Source: DASQDT01 sp036380435
GTDB taxonomy: Bacteria; Acidobacteriota; Blastocatellia; Pyrinomonadales; Pyrinomonadaceae
Assembly (NCBI GenBank): GCA_036380435.1
Contig: DASVES010000226.1
Span: 1-29,142 of the forward strand
Direction: 5' to 3'
DNA: 29,142 nucleotides
Part shown: positions 1-9,543 of the stretch, one piece after another
Numbering within the stretch: the stretch's first letter is position 1
Layout of the letters: every line of letters begins with the position of its first letter
The notes under the pieces: generated by a model
Database searches by the model: none
What the model was told of the DNA's origin: nothing
The model's input: only the letters and a program-made list of their open reading frames with translations
Position numbers and translations under genes: made by a program

Positions 1-3000
1 AGCGCGGCGATGTCGAAGGAGATGGTCGTCACGGCGAGCAGCGTGTCGTTCGCGCTCAGACCGGGGAGGCGCTGCATCGAGGTGAGCAGGTTGACGAGGG
101 AGGCGTGGGTGACCTGCACGCCCTTGGGCCGGCCCGTCGAACCGGAAGTGTAAATCACGTAGGCCAGCATGTCGGCGGACGCGGGCGGAGCTGGGTCATC
201 CTCACTCTCCAGCGCGAGGGCAGGCAGAAGCGTGTCGAGTTCGAGCACGCGGGTCAGCTCCGGCGGGAACAGACCGGCGTGCCGTTGCTGCGTAAGCAAC
301 ACGGAAGCGCCGGCGTCGCGCAACATGTATAACAGCCGCTCGCGCGGGTATTCCGGGTCGAGCGGCACGTAAGCACACCCGGCCTTCAGAATTCCAAGCA
401 GCCCTATCAACATCTCCGCGGAGCGCTCGACGCAGATGCCGACGCGCGACTCAGACCCGATGCCGCACCCCTTCAGGTAGTGCGCCAACTGATTGGCGCG
501 GCAGTTCAATTCCCGATACGTGAGTTGCGTGCCCTTGCACACGACGGCCGTCGCATCCGGCGTGAGCCGCGCTTGTTCCTCGAACAACTCGTGGAAGGAC
601 GCCACGTCGGGCAGAGGCTCCCGCGTATCGTTCAACTCTTCGAGCAGCCTGCGGCGCTCGTCTTCGGTCATGAGGGGCAGCGCCGCGAGCCGCTCATCGG
701 GCCGCGTCAGCGCGGCTTCGAGCAACGTGCGGAAATGTTCTCCGATGCGGCGCGCGGAGTCCGCTTCGAACAAGTCCGTGTTGTAGTCGAGATCGATCAG
801 GAGTTCGCCGTTCGTCTCGACGACGTTCACGCCGAGGTCGAACTTCGTGTAGTAGACGGGCGAAGAGAACAGCGCCGCGTCCAGCCCGGCAAATTCGGGG
901 ACGGCGGCGTTCGGTTCGAGGTTGAATGTCGTCTGGATAATCGGGGTGCGGCTCAGGTCGTGCGCCGGGTTGAGCAGGGCTAAGAGTTTCGCGAACGTAT
1001 ACACCTGATGCTCGTAAGCGCCCAGCAGGAGATTCCTGTTCGAGCGCAGGTACTCATTAAAGCTCGCTGCCTGTGCGCCGCGACTGCGGACAGGCAGCAG
1101 GTGCGTGCAGTAGCCGACGAGGTGCTCGCTCCCTTCGACATAACGCCCTGACACTGGTATCCCGACCACGACCTCGTCCTGTCCCGTCAGCCTGTGGAGG
1201 AGCGCCGCGTAGCAGGCGAACAACGACATGAACAGGGTGCAGCCTCTTTGCCTGCTGAACGCCTTGAGGCGGTCGGTGAGAGCGGCCTCGATGCGTAGAC
1301 TTACTTTCGAGCCTTGGTACGTCTTGACCGGGGGCCGCGCGTTCGCCAGTGAGAGCGGGGCGGCGGGCGCGGAGAACTGCTCTCGCCAGTAAGTCTCCGC
1401 CTGCTGCAACTGCCCGACGTAACGGGGCCGCGACAACTCGCGCAGGTACTCGCCGAACTGCAACGCGCGCGGCAGCGGGCGCGGCTTCTGTTCGCGCGCC
1501 GCCGAGTAGACGGCCGCAACTTCGCTGACCAGCAGGCTGAGCGACCAACTATCGATGATGATGTGGTGGGCAATCAGGACGAGCAGGTGCCTGCTCTCAT
1601 CTACCTTGAGAAGCGCGACGCGCAGTAGCGGCGGTCGCCGCAGGTCGAACGGCCGCCGCCACTCACGCCTCAGCCACTCGTCAACCGCGGCCTCCCTCCC
1701 CGAACTTACCTCCCCCGTGAAATCAACGAGCGGCAATGCGAAATCGACGGCGGCTAAAACTCTCTGACGACCTTCCGCGCCGTCCACGGCCGTCCTCAGC
1801 GCCTCGTGTCTGTCGATGGTCGCCGCCCACGCGGCCCTCATGTGCTCGATGTCGAGAGTGCCGTTCAGCTCGATGATGACGGACTCGTGATAGGCGAGCG
1901 ATGCTTCTTCCCCAAACTCTGACAGCAGCCAGAGCTGCTCCTGTGCATCGGACAGTGGCGACCAGCCCGAGCCGTCAGACCCTTCGGCCAACTCCTGAGG
2001 CGCGTCGCGCGGGGCCGGCTCGTCGTTGCCGTTCGGGTGAGGAGTGTTCGCAGGATCGGGCGCGCTTCGTTCGGGGAGGAACCCGCCCTCTCGCATTTCC
2101 GCGAGGCTCTCTTTGATGGCCCGTTCAAAGTGTCGGAAGTCTTCCTCGGTGTGCGCGGTGGAGAGGAAGCCGCTCCGCCACTCCCAGATGTACACGCCTT
2201 TCTCCATCAGGTGGTAATAGAACAAGTCCATGTTGGCGGTGTGGACAAAACGAAAGAGCGAGCCGAAGTTCGCCATCCCGAGAGGGTAGCCGTGCGCGGT
2301 AAAGTGCGCGTTGAGTTCCGCAACCAAACGCGAGGTTCGTTCATTCAAACGCTGCTGGAGGGCGGGGCCTTCGTGCTTGAGGTGTCTGAGCGTCGCGAGG
2401 GCCGCAGCCATCGTTAGCGGGTGCATGCAGAAGGTGCCGCCGAAGAAGGTGGTCTCGGCTGTCGGATACGAGGCGTCGGCATACTGCCATGCCCCGCCGT
2501 CGATGCCGTCCAGAAAGGATGCCCGTCCGGCCACGACCCCGACGGGCATCCCGCCGCCGATGATCTTTCCGTAGGTCGCGATGTCGGCCTTCACCCCGAA
2601 CAAGCCCTGCGCGCCGCCGGGGTGAACGCGAAAACCTGTGACCATCTCGTCGAAGACGAGCGCCGCGCCCGCGGCCGTGGTTATCTCTCTCAACTCCTCA
2701 AGGAAGGCGCGCGGCTGCAAAGCCGGGTTGCGACTCTGGACGGGTTCGACCAGCACGCACGCCAGCTCCGTAGCGTGGAGTTTGAGATAGTCGAGCGATT
2801 GCCGTGTTCCGTATTCGAGAACGACGACATCTTCGGCGACCTTCTTCGGCACGCCGGGGGCCATCGGGAGCGAAGTCAGTTGGCCGTCGCTGTGTTCCGC
2901 AATGGCCAACGTCCCGTCGCTGTGGCCGTGATAAGAACCGGAGAAGATGGCCACGCGTGTGCGCCCGGTCGCAGCCCGCGCCAGACGCAGCGCCGTCATC

Positions 3001-6000
3001 ACGGCCTCGGTGCCCGAGTTGCAGAACGCAACTCTCTCGTGGCCCGTCAACTCGCACAGCAACGCCGCCACCTCGCCGACGCGTTCGGAGCGCGGGCCGA
3101 GTTGGATGCCGGACTTCAACTGCTCTTCGAGCGCCTGCCGGATGAACGGGGCGTCGTGGCCGAACAGATGAACGCCGAAGCCCATCGTCACGTCCACGTA
3201 TTCGTTGCCGTCCACGTCCCAAATCTTTGAGCCGGCGGAATGTGCCCCCGTAATCGGGTAGAGCATTTCCTTGATGGACAGACGGAAGCCGACGGAGGCG
3301 CGGCTGTCGGCGAGGACGTGTCGGGAGGCTTGCGCCAGTCGCTTGGATTGGGGCGTGCGCTTCGTGTACCGGGCGATTAAAGATTCCAGGTGCTTTGCCT
3401 GACGCGCACTCAGCCCGCCGTTCGCGCCCGGTGTGATTTTCCGGTAGGGGACATAAGGCGTAGACGTTTTGAGGCCGGGGTTTGCTTCGGGGTCTCTTTT
3501 TGATTCCGTCACGAGGGCGGCCGAGCGACCGGCCACGCGGCCGTTGTCAAATTCTTCTTCTCGCCTCGTCGCTCCGGCCCCGCCGTATCGTAGAGACTCC
3601 AACTGTTGCGCAGTCAGACGTGAGAACGCCGCGAGCTGCATACTCACGATACGCTCCACCTCGGACTCCGAGACTGCCGGAGGTCGCTCGAACGACCTTG
3701 CGACCTCGGCGGCAGTCCACGTGGACTCTAACGCTTCCGTCTTCGGAGAAGTCACGACGGGTTCCGGCTCGCTGCCCAATTCAAGTCTGTTGACGGTCGC
3801 CGGGGCCGCGTGTCGCGTGATGTGCGAAGCCAGCGCGTCGATAGTCGAGAGGTCGTCGAAAAGCTGGCGGATGGATATTTTTATTCCGAAGCTGTTTTCG
3901 ATGGTGCGGACGGCGCTTACCAGAACTATCGAATCAGCACCCATCTCAAGAAATGGCGCGTGGGGGTCAACTTCGTCCGCCCGCATGTGAAGCAGCTCGG
4001 CGACGATGCCGCATAGCTTTTGTAGAACTTCCTGCCTGCGACCCTCCTCGTTGCTTTCGAGTGGATGCGCCGTCTCCGCGATGGGACTCGCGGCCCGCTG
4101 TTCAGGCATCCCGGCATTGGCGGGCGCTGTCTTTGATAAATCCTCTTCCCCGTCCGAGGGTTGTCGAATGTCAGGCATACCGTCTCCAGAGATCGAATCT
4201 TCAGGCTCGTCTATCCAGTACTTCCGGCGCTCGAAAGGGTAGGTGGGTAGAGTGACGCGGCGACGCCGGTAGTTTTCGTCAAGCTTGTCCAAGTCAACAT
4301 CGACTCCCGCAACGTAGCACCGGGCAAAGGCCGAAAGCGTCGCCGACCAGTCTCCACCTTCGGGCACGAGGAGTGCCGCGTCCGCGCCGTCACCTGCGGC
4401 GTCAGGGCGCTCCCGTGCCGGCGCCCGCCCGCTATACATTCCCTCAACCTCACGCCCGCTCACGAAAGCACGTAGCTGTTGCAGGCAACCGTCGGAAGAG
4501 TCGCAGACGAGCGCGAGGCGGTGTCGAAAATGAGTCCTGCCGGTATTCGCCGTAAAGCAAACATCAGGTAACGACGCCTCTGGATGTTCACCGAGAAAGG
4601 TCTCGTACCGGCGGGCCAGCTCCTTCAGCGAACTCTCGCTGCGCGCCGAGAGAGTCAGCAGATGTAAAGGGCGTTCGTTCTCGACGAGTGCGGGGCTGAG
4701 CGCCGGCGCTTCCTCCAACACGGCGTGCGCGTTCGTCCCGCCGAAGCCGAAGGAACTCACCCCCGCGAGCCTTCGGTGTGACGACTCGGGCCAGGGCCGA
4801 AGCCGCGTCGGCACGGAGAAAGGCGTGTCGCCGACGGCGAGGTGCGGGTTTAAGTTTTTGAGATGTATCTGCGGCGGTATCTCAGCGTGCCGCAGCGTGA
4901 GCGCGGTTTTTATCAACCCCGCCACCCCGGCGGCGGCCTCCAGATGGCCGATGTTGGCTTTGACCGAGCCGAGGGCGCAGACTTGTTCGGGCGCACGCCC
5001 TTCGCTTAATACCGAGATTAAGGAGTTGACCTCGATGGGGTCGCCGAGCGGCGTCCCCGACCCGTGCGTCTCGACGAAATCAATCTCCGACGGCGCGACC
5101 CCCGCGCCATCCAGTGCGCGGCGGATCACCGCCTGTTGCGCCAGCCCGTTCGGCGCGGTCAGCCCGTTGCTGCGGCCGTCCTGATTGGTTGCCGTGGCTT
5201 TGATCTGGGCGATGATGTCGTCGCCATCGCGCAGCGCGTCGGACAGTCGTTTGAGAACGACGACTCCGCAACCCTCGGCGCGCACGTATCCGTTGGCGTC
5301 GGCGTCGAAGACTTTGCAAAGGCCGTCCGCCGAGAGCATCCCCGCGCGCGCGAGGCCGTCAGTCAGATTCGGATTCAGGATGAGATTGACGCCGCCCGCA
5401 AGTGCGAGGCTCGATTCACCGCGCAGCAGGCTCTGGCACGCCAGATGGACGGCGACAAGCGAAGACGAGCACGCCGTATCAATCGCGACGCTCGGGCCGC
5501 GAAGGTCTAAAAGATATGAGAGACGGTTGGCCGCGATGCTGTGGGAGTTACCCGTGGCGAAGTAAGTCCCGTCGGTGGCGGAGCTGCGCTGCTGGAGCAG
5601 TTGATAGTCGCTGCCGCTGATACCGATGAAGACGCCCGTCTGAGTTCCCGCGAGTCGTGCGGGCGACTGTCCGGCCGCTTCGAGAGCTTCCCACGCCACC
5701 TCCAAAAGCAATCTCTGTTGCGGGTCGATGTGGAGCGCTTCGCGCGGTGAGATGGAAAAGAAGTGCGCGTCGAACTGTTCCACCCGAGGGAGTAGCCCGC
5801 ACCGAGCGTGTGCCGCTCCCGCCGCCCCGGCTCCCGTGCGCCAGGGGTCGGGAGAGCACTCCGTGATCGCGTCGCGGCCCGCGCGTAATAGATTCCAGAA
5901 CGCTTCGGGACTCTCAGCGCCGGGGAAGCGACAGCCGATGCCGATGATGGCGATTGGCTCGGTCGGCCGCGCGGAGTCGGCGTGCGCGGAACCGTCAGGT

Positions 6001-8123
6001 TGCTCCGCAGGGCGGGGCTTTTGCTGCTCCCCGGCCAGAAAGCCTGTGAGCGCCGCGATGGTGGGGTAATCGTAGAGAAGCGTGGGGGGCAGCGGGCGGC
6101 CGAGCCAGTCGGCGAGTTCACCCGAGAGGCTGACGCTCTGCACGGAGCCGATGCCGAAACTGGCGAACGGTTGTTGGGCATCAATCTCCCGCGGCTCGAC
6201 GCGCAGTGTCTCGGCAAGTTTGTTGACCAGCCACGTTTGAATATCGTCGGCCGCATCCTGTCTGTGAGTCTGTGGCTCCGTCGCCGGACGCGCACGTTTC
6301 CCTGCAAGCTCTGGCGGCGACGCGGCGGGTTGCGCGCGTTCGTGCGGCGCCGCCGGCCATTCCGCCCATACCTTCAGCGTGGCGTTTAAAAATCCTTCGC
6401 GACAGGCGTAGCGTTGAATCTTCCCGCTGGAGGTCTTGGGGATACTCCCTTTTTTGAGCAGCAGCACTTTTTCCACTTCCAGTTCATGCTGCTCAGCCAC
6501 GGCACGCCGAATCGCGTCGAAGAGATTGGGGAAGTCCGCATCACGCCCCGCCGACGGGCGCGCGATCTCGGCGACGACGACGAGGCGTTCGGCCCCACGC
6601 TCCTCCACGGAAAATGCCGCGCAACACCCTGCGAGCACGGCCGGGTGACACTGTTCGACCGTCCATTCGATATCCTGCGGGTAGTGATTGTGGCCGTTGA
6701 TAATGATGAGGTCTTTCAGACGGCCCGTGACGAACAGCTCACCGTTTTTTAGAAAGCCCAAATCGCCGGTTCGCAGAAAGCGAGTCTCGCCGTCTTTATC
6801 CATGCGGGCGTTGAAGGTCTGTTCCGTCTCCTGTGCGCGCCCCCAATACCCTCCTGCCACGCCCGGCCCCGAAACCCAGATTTCACCAACACTATCTGAT
6901 TCAACTTCGGCGGCCGTGTCGGGGTTGACGATCCGAACCTGCGTCCCGAAGTCGGGCTGTCCCGAGCCGACCAGCTCTCGCTTTCCGGGCGCGCCCGCCG
7001 GGGCTTCGACCACGCGATTTTGCGCCAGCGCCTCCGCGTACACGTCGAGAAAGACGGGCGGGTTTGGCCCCGCAGCGATAGACACTTTCAGGGTCGCTTC
7101 CGCCAGACCGTAGGCCGGGCTGAATGCCTCGCGGCGAAAGCCGCACGCGGCGAAAAACTCGGCGAAGCGTTCGAGCGTCTCACGTCGAACCGGCTCGGCG
7201 CCGTTGTAGGCCATACCCCAACTGCTCAGGTCGAGCCCGCCGCGTTGTTCCGGGTCGATGCGGCGGACGCAGAGGTCGTAAGCGAAGTTTGGCCCGCCCG
7301 TGTGCGTCACGCCGTGGCGCGTGACGGCTTCGAGCCATCGCAGGGGGCGTTGCAGGAAAGCGACGGGCGACATGAGGAGGCTGTGGAAGCCGCTGTAGAG
7401 CGGTTGAATGATGCCGCAGATCAGCCCCATGTCGTGGAAGTGTGGGAGCCACGAAAGAGAGACGTTCTGCGGCGTGTGGCCGTTCCCGTAGTTGATGTAT
7501 GCGGAGTTGTAAAGGACGTTGCCGTGAGTGACCATCACGCCTTTCGGCGTGGAGGTCGAGCCCGAAGTGTATTGCAGGAAGGCGAGCGTCTCGCGCCCCA
7601 CACGCGGGTGCTCCCACGCCTCGGCCGCTCCGCCCGTCATTTCGAGCTGGTCGGTCGCCAGCCACCGCGCCGTTTGTAGACCGGGGGCCTGCTCGGCGAA
7701 GGCGGGCACGCGGGCGAGAATGGGCGAGGTCGTGAGGGCGAATTTGGCGCCCGCGTCGTCGAGGATGGACTGTAGACGACGCAGCGAATGGTTCAAGCGA
7801 GGCGGGTAGGCCGGGACCGCGACGGCGCCCGCATACAGACAACCGAAGAAAGCGTAGACGTAATCCAGACCCGGCGGGTAGAGCAGAAGCACACGCTCGC
7901 CGACCGCGCCGGAAGACTGAAGCCACGCGCCGACGGAGCGCGCCCGCTCGTCCAACTCGCCGTAGGTGACACGCAGCTCTTCCGTCCCGCCGTCAGTGAG
8001 GAAGGTGTAAGCAAGCCGCTCGGGCTGTTCGCCGGCCCGACGACGCAGAAGCTCGACTAATGTGGATGTATCGCCGACCGACTCTGCGGGCGAGGCGGAG
8101 CGGGCTTTCGTCCTTTGGCTCAC
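1..8123 (-). CDS. Hybrid FAAL-PKS-aminotransferase-NRPS megasynthase, MycA/ItuA-like, partial (3' end beyond window)
   Basis: One frame stays open from 8123 to the left edge, with 2707 codons visible. Numbering from GTG 8123: fatty acyl-AMP ligase about 10-590 (YTSGSTSTPKG near 190); ACP1 with phosphopantetheine Ser660; ketosynthase about 722-1140 with Cys885 (DTACSSS), His1020 (THGSGT) and His1060 (NIGHLEA); KS-AT linker and post-AT motif LPTYPFERRKYW (about 1295) with no AT between; ACP2 Ser1398 (MGADS); class III PLP aminotransferase about 1594-2006, Lys1853 (YGKIIGGG); condensation about 2055-2480, His2187 (HHIIIDS); adenylation from about 2500, cut after core A4 (TTISFD). By analogy with mycosubtilin synthetase it activates a fatty acid, extends it by one malonyl unit, transaminates the beta-keto group and condenses the beta-amino acyl chain with an amino acid. 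The frame has no in-frame ATG after the stop at 8328-8330. GTG 8123, about 25 residues before FAAL homology and preceded by GAGAG, is the best start. The product cannot be predicted because the adenylation pocket is off-window. Confidence 0.93.
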   Translation of the reverse strand, partial: MSQRTKARSASPAESVGDTSTLVELLRRRAGEQPERLAYTFLTDGGTEELRVTYGELDERARSVGAWLQSSGAVGERVLLLYPPGLDYVYAFFGCLYAGAVAVPAYPPRLNHSLRRLQSILDDAGAKFALTTSPILARVPAFAEQAPGLQTARWLATDQLEMTGGAAEAWEHPRVGRETLAFLQYTSGSTSTPKGVMVTHGNVLYNSAYINYGNGHTPQNVSLSWLPHFHDMGLICGIIQPLYSGFHSLLMSPVAFLQRPLRWLEAVTRHGVTHTGGPNFAYDLCVRRIDPEQRGGLDLSSWGMAYNGAEPVRRETLERFAEFFAACGFRREAFSPAYGLAEATLKVSIAAGPNPPVFLDVYAEALAQNRVVEAPAGAPGKRELVGSGQPDFGTQVRIVNPDTAAEVESDSVGEIWVSGPGVAGGYWGRAQETEQTFNARMDKDGETRFLRTGDLGFLKNGELFVTGRLKDLIIINGHNHYPQDIEWTVEQCHPAVLAGCCAAFSVEERGAERLVVVAEIARPSAGRDADFPNLFDAIRRAVAEQHELEVEKVLLLKKGSIPKTSSGKIQRYACREGFLNATLKVWAEWPAAPHERAQPAASPPELAGKRARPATEPQTHRQDAADDIQTWLVNKLAETLRVEPREIDAQQPFASFGIGSVQSVSLSGELADWLGRPLPPTLLYDYPTIAALTGFLAGEQQKPRPAEQPDGSAHADSARPTEPIAIIGIGCRFPGAESPEAFWNLLRAGRDAITECSPDPWRTGAGAAGAAHARCGLLPRVEQFDAHFFSISPREALHIDPQQRLLLEVAWEALEAAGQSPARLAGTQTGVFIGISGSDYQLLQQRSSATDGTYFATGNSHSIAANRLSYLLDLRGPSVAIDTACSSSLVAVHLACQSLLRGESSLALAGGVNLILNPNLTDGLARAGMLSADGLCKVFDADANGYVRAEGCGVVVLKRLSDALRDGDDIIAQIKATATNQDGRSNGLTAPNGLAQQAVIRRALDGAGVAPSEIDFVETHGSGTPLGDPIEVNSLISVLSEGRAPEQVCALGSVKANIGHLEAAAGVAGLIKTALTLRHAEIPPQIHLKNLNPHLAVGDTPFSVPTRLRPWPESSHRRLAGVSSFGFGGTNAHAVLEEAPALSPALVENERPLHLLTLSARSESSLKELARRYETFLGEHPEASLPDVCFTANTGRTHFRHRLALVCDSSDGCLQQLRAFVSGREVEGMYSGRAPARERPDAAGDGADAALLVPEGGDWSATLSAFARCYVAGVDVDLDKLDENYRRRRVTLPTYPFERRKYWIDEPEDSISGDGMPDIRQPSDGEEDLSKTAPANAGMPEQRAASPIAETAHPLESNEEGRRQEVLQKLCGIVAELLHMRADEVDPHAPFLEMGADSIVLVSAVRTIENSFGIKISIRQLFDDLSTIDALASHITRHAAPATVNRLELGSEPEPVVTSPKTEALESTWTAAEVARSFERPPAVSESEVERIVSMQLAAFSRLTAQQLESLRYGGAGATRREEEFDNGRVAGRSAALVTESKRDPEANPGLKTSTPYVPYRKITPGANGGLSARQAKHLESLIARYTKRTPQSKRLAQASRHVLADSRASVGFRLSIKEMLYPITGAHSAGSKIWDVDGNEYVDVTMGFGVHLFGHDAPFIRQALEEQLKSGIQLGPRSERVGEVAALLCELTGHERVAFCNSGTEAVMTALRLARAATGRTRVAIFSGSYHGHSDGTLAIAEHSDGQLTSLPMAPGVPKKVAEDVVVLEYGTRQSLDYLKLHATELACVLVEPVQSRNPALQPRAFLEELREITTAAGAALVFDEMVTGFRVHPGGAQGLFGVKADIATYGKIIGGGMPVGVVAGRASFLDGIDGGAWQYADASYPTAETTFFGGTFCMHPLTMAAALATLRHLKHEGPALQQRLNERTSRLVAELNAHFTAHGYPLGMANFGSLFRFVHTANMDLFYYHLMEKGVYIWEWRSGFLSTAHTEEDFRHFERAIKESLAEMREGGFLPERSAPDPANTPHPNGNDEPAPRDAPQELAEGSDGSGWSPLSDAQEQLWLLSEFGEEASLAYHESVIIELNGTLDIEHMRAAWAATIDRHEALRTAVDGAEGRQRVLAAVDFALPLVDFTGEVSSGREAAVDEWLRREWRRPFDLRRPPLLRVALLKVDESRHLLVLIAHHIIIDSWSLSLLVSEVAAVYSAAREQKPRPLPRALQFGEYLRELSRPRYVGQLQQAETYWREQFSAPAAPLSLANARPPVKTYQGSKVSLRIEAALTDRLKAFSRQRGCTLFMSLFACYAALLHRLTGQDEVVVGIPVSGRYVEGSEHLVGYCTHLLPVRSRGAQAASFNEYLRSNRNLLLGAYEHQVYTFAKLLALLNPAHDLSRTPIIQTTFNLEPNAAVPEFAGLDAALFSSPVYYTKFDLGVNVVETNGELLIDLDYNTDLFEADSARRIGEHFRTLLEAALTRPDERLAALPLMTEDERRRLLEELNDTREPLPDVASFHELFEEQARLTPDATAVVCKGTQLTYRELNCRANQLAHYLKGCGIGSESRVGICVERSAEMLIGLLGILKAGCAYVPLDPEYPRERLLYMLRDAGASVLLTQQRHAGLFPPELTRVLELDTLLPALALESEDDPAPPASADMLAYVIYTSGSTGRPKGVQVTHASLVNLLTSMQRLPGLSANDTLLAVTTISFDIAA

Positions 8124-8481
8124 AATGCTCTCGACGGGTGTGTTCGGCGCGCGCCCTGAAGGCTCGGCCGAACGTCTTTTTGTCTGTCCGACGCCACGCT
8201 GTGTCGTTGGCAGGTGGGTTCTAACGCTGCGACGATTGCGACGACACCTTCCGGGACGAGGCCGCCCGGCAAATGCCTGTGCAGCCGGGTGTTCACCAAC
8301 GTGAGGCCACCACCTCTTAAACTTGATTTACGTGGTGAAGGTCTGACGGTGACTTACCTGCTTCGATCTGCGCGGTTCAATGGGGACACTACGGACACTT
8401 AGCAACAGCAATGAGGCTATACGTGTATTGTCGGGTTCCCGCGATGCTGCTCTTGAAGAGGAATCTTGATCGGCTTGTTCG
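8124..8481. other. Non-coding gap upstream of the megasynthase
   Basis: This 358-base gap precedes the megasynthase start. In the megasynthase frame it is open back to a TAA at 8328-8330, but with no good start and no recognisable domain, so it is probably leader. I see no convincing sigma-70 promoter here. The megasynthase may be read through from the promoter at 9297-9326 or from one I could not recognise. Confidence 0.4.
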
Positions 8482-9201
8482 TCAGGTAATATTACTGATA
8501 AATGGATGATACTTCGCCACGCGTCCCACATATTTCACGCTCACGCGGCCGACGGCGTCCAGCAGTCTCGCCGCCTCTTCCGCGCCATACGCCTCCCGTA
8601 GCAACTCATGATTTTCGACCCATTCGTCCAACTCGCCAAGGCCGGCGAACAGGACGGCCACATGAAAGACATCATCCGTCCCGCTGTATGAGTGGTACGT
8701 GACGAAGTTGCGCCCCTTCACGCTCTGCTGGTGCGCGGCCACAATTTTCCTGCCGGCCTCGCGGGCCGAAGCTCGCGCCTCCTCCGTCAAGCCGGGTTTA
8801 ATCATGGCCGAGATCAGATAAACGTATGGGACAGGCCCGCTCTGCCCTCCGGTGAAGGGATTGCTCAGTTCAGGGATATAGGTGGCGATGAAACTTTCGC
8901 TGTTCTTCAGGTGCTCGTAGAGGTTGGCGAGGGCTTCCTGCGCCTGTGTGTCGGCGAGCACGTTTCTTCTTTCCTCGGTTTCGTGTGGAGACTGAAGAGG
9001 GGCCAGCACGTGGATTTTTTGCACCGGGCCGGCATCCTCGGTGTAAGCGGCGAAGCGGTAGCCGCGGGGATGTTCGGCGTGGGAGGCAGCGAGCTGCTGA
9101 CCCAGTTGCAAGACCTGTCCCGCGTCCTCCGGCCGGTATTCCAGACTCAGCACCAGAGCAAATGGAGGCAAACTGTTTATTTCTGGAGCGGGTGAGAGCA
9201 C
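8482..9201 (-). CDS. Uncharacterised protein with two dimeric alpha/beta-barrel-like halves
   Basis: Protein of 239 residues with no signal peptide or membrane segment. It reads as two related halves of about 110 residues. The first begins around PPFALVLSLEYRPEDAG and the second around YVYLISAMIKPGLTEEA. In each, a strand is followed by a helix with a basic patch, two further strands (YRFAAYTED; NFVTYHSYS), and a second helix. This is the ferredoxin-like plan of the ABM/EthD/NIPSNAP dimeric barrel families, fused in tandem. No catalytic residues are recognisable. It starts with GTG 9201; the purine-rich AAAGGA lies in the loop of a 7-bp hairpin (9202-9219) that touches the start codon. A sigma-70-like promoter lies about 95 bases upstream. 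It sits immediately before the megasynthase, which suggests an accessory role in that pathway, but this is inference only. Confidence 0.75.
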   Translation of the reverse strand: MLSPAPEINSLPPFALVLSLEYRPEDAGQVLQLGQQLAASHAEHPRGYRFAAYTEDAGPVQKIHVLAPLQSPHETEERRNVLADTQAQEALANLYEHLKNSESFIATYIPELSNPFTGGQSGPVPYVYLISAMIKPGLTEEARASAREAGRKIVAAHQQSVKGRNFVTYHSYSGTDDVFHVAVLFAGLGELDEWVENHELLREAYGAEEAARLLDAVGRVSVKYVGRVAKYHPFISNIT

Positions 9202-9296
9202 GGAGAAAATCCTTTCTCCTCACAAGCCGGTGAGTGCTTTGTCGAGAGGCAAAATTTCGCCGGGTTAGAGGACTTGCAACAATCTTTGCAGCGAGA

Positions 9297-9326
9297 GTTA
9301 TATGTCACTATTTAACAGTTTGTCAA
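9297..9326 (-). promoter_or_regulatory. Predicted sigma-70 promoter for the barrel-protein gene
   Basis: On the minus strand a perfect -35 TTGACA (9326-9321) is followed after 18 bases by TATAAC (9302-9297), in a locally AT-rich stretch. It points at the gene starting at 9201 and may also serve the megasynthase. This is read from sequence only. Confidence 0.6.
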
Positions 9327-9335
9327 TATTCTCGC

Positions 9336-9359
9336 CCCTGAACATCTGTGTGTTCAGGG
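9336..9359. terminator. Hairpin between the phosphoesterase and barrel-protein genes
   Basis: A perfect 9-bp stem (CCCTGAACA at 9336-9344 pairing with 9351-9359) encloses a 6-base loop. It lies downstream of the phosphoesterase stop and just upstream of the next promoter, the place for a terminator. No T-tract follows on the minus strand, so an intrinsic terminator is not proven. Confidence 0.4.
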
Positions 9360-9543
9360 CGGGGGCACGGATGCCTCCGGGGCCGGGTTTCCGGGGCGCG
9401 CGATCCGTGTTTTGAAGGGCCTGGGGCGGCAGGGGTCGGGGCTTGATGGGATGAGCGCCCGCGCGGCCAACAGAGTCGCGTGGCGCGAGGTTGAGCCGTG
9501 CGTCTTTACGGGACTTGCCGGTTGGCGCCTGCGGGCCGTTTTG

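Noticed and set aside
480..983. Plus-strand open frames of up to 167 codons across the megasynthase region
   Set aside because: They are opposite-strand shadows of the GC-rich megasynthase frame; they show no domain motifs, while the minus frame carries continuous NRPS/PKS motifs.
5507..6307. 266-codon minus-strand frame within the KS/ACP region
   Set aside because: Out of frame with the megasynthase, whose ACP1 and KS motifs cover the same bases.
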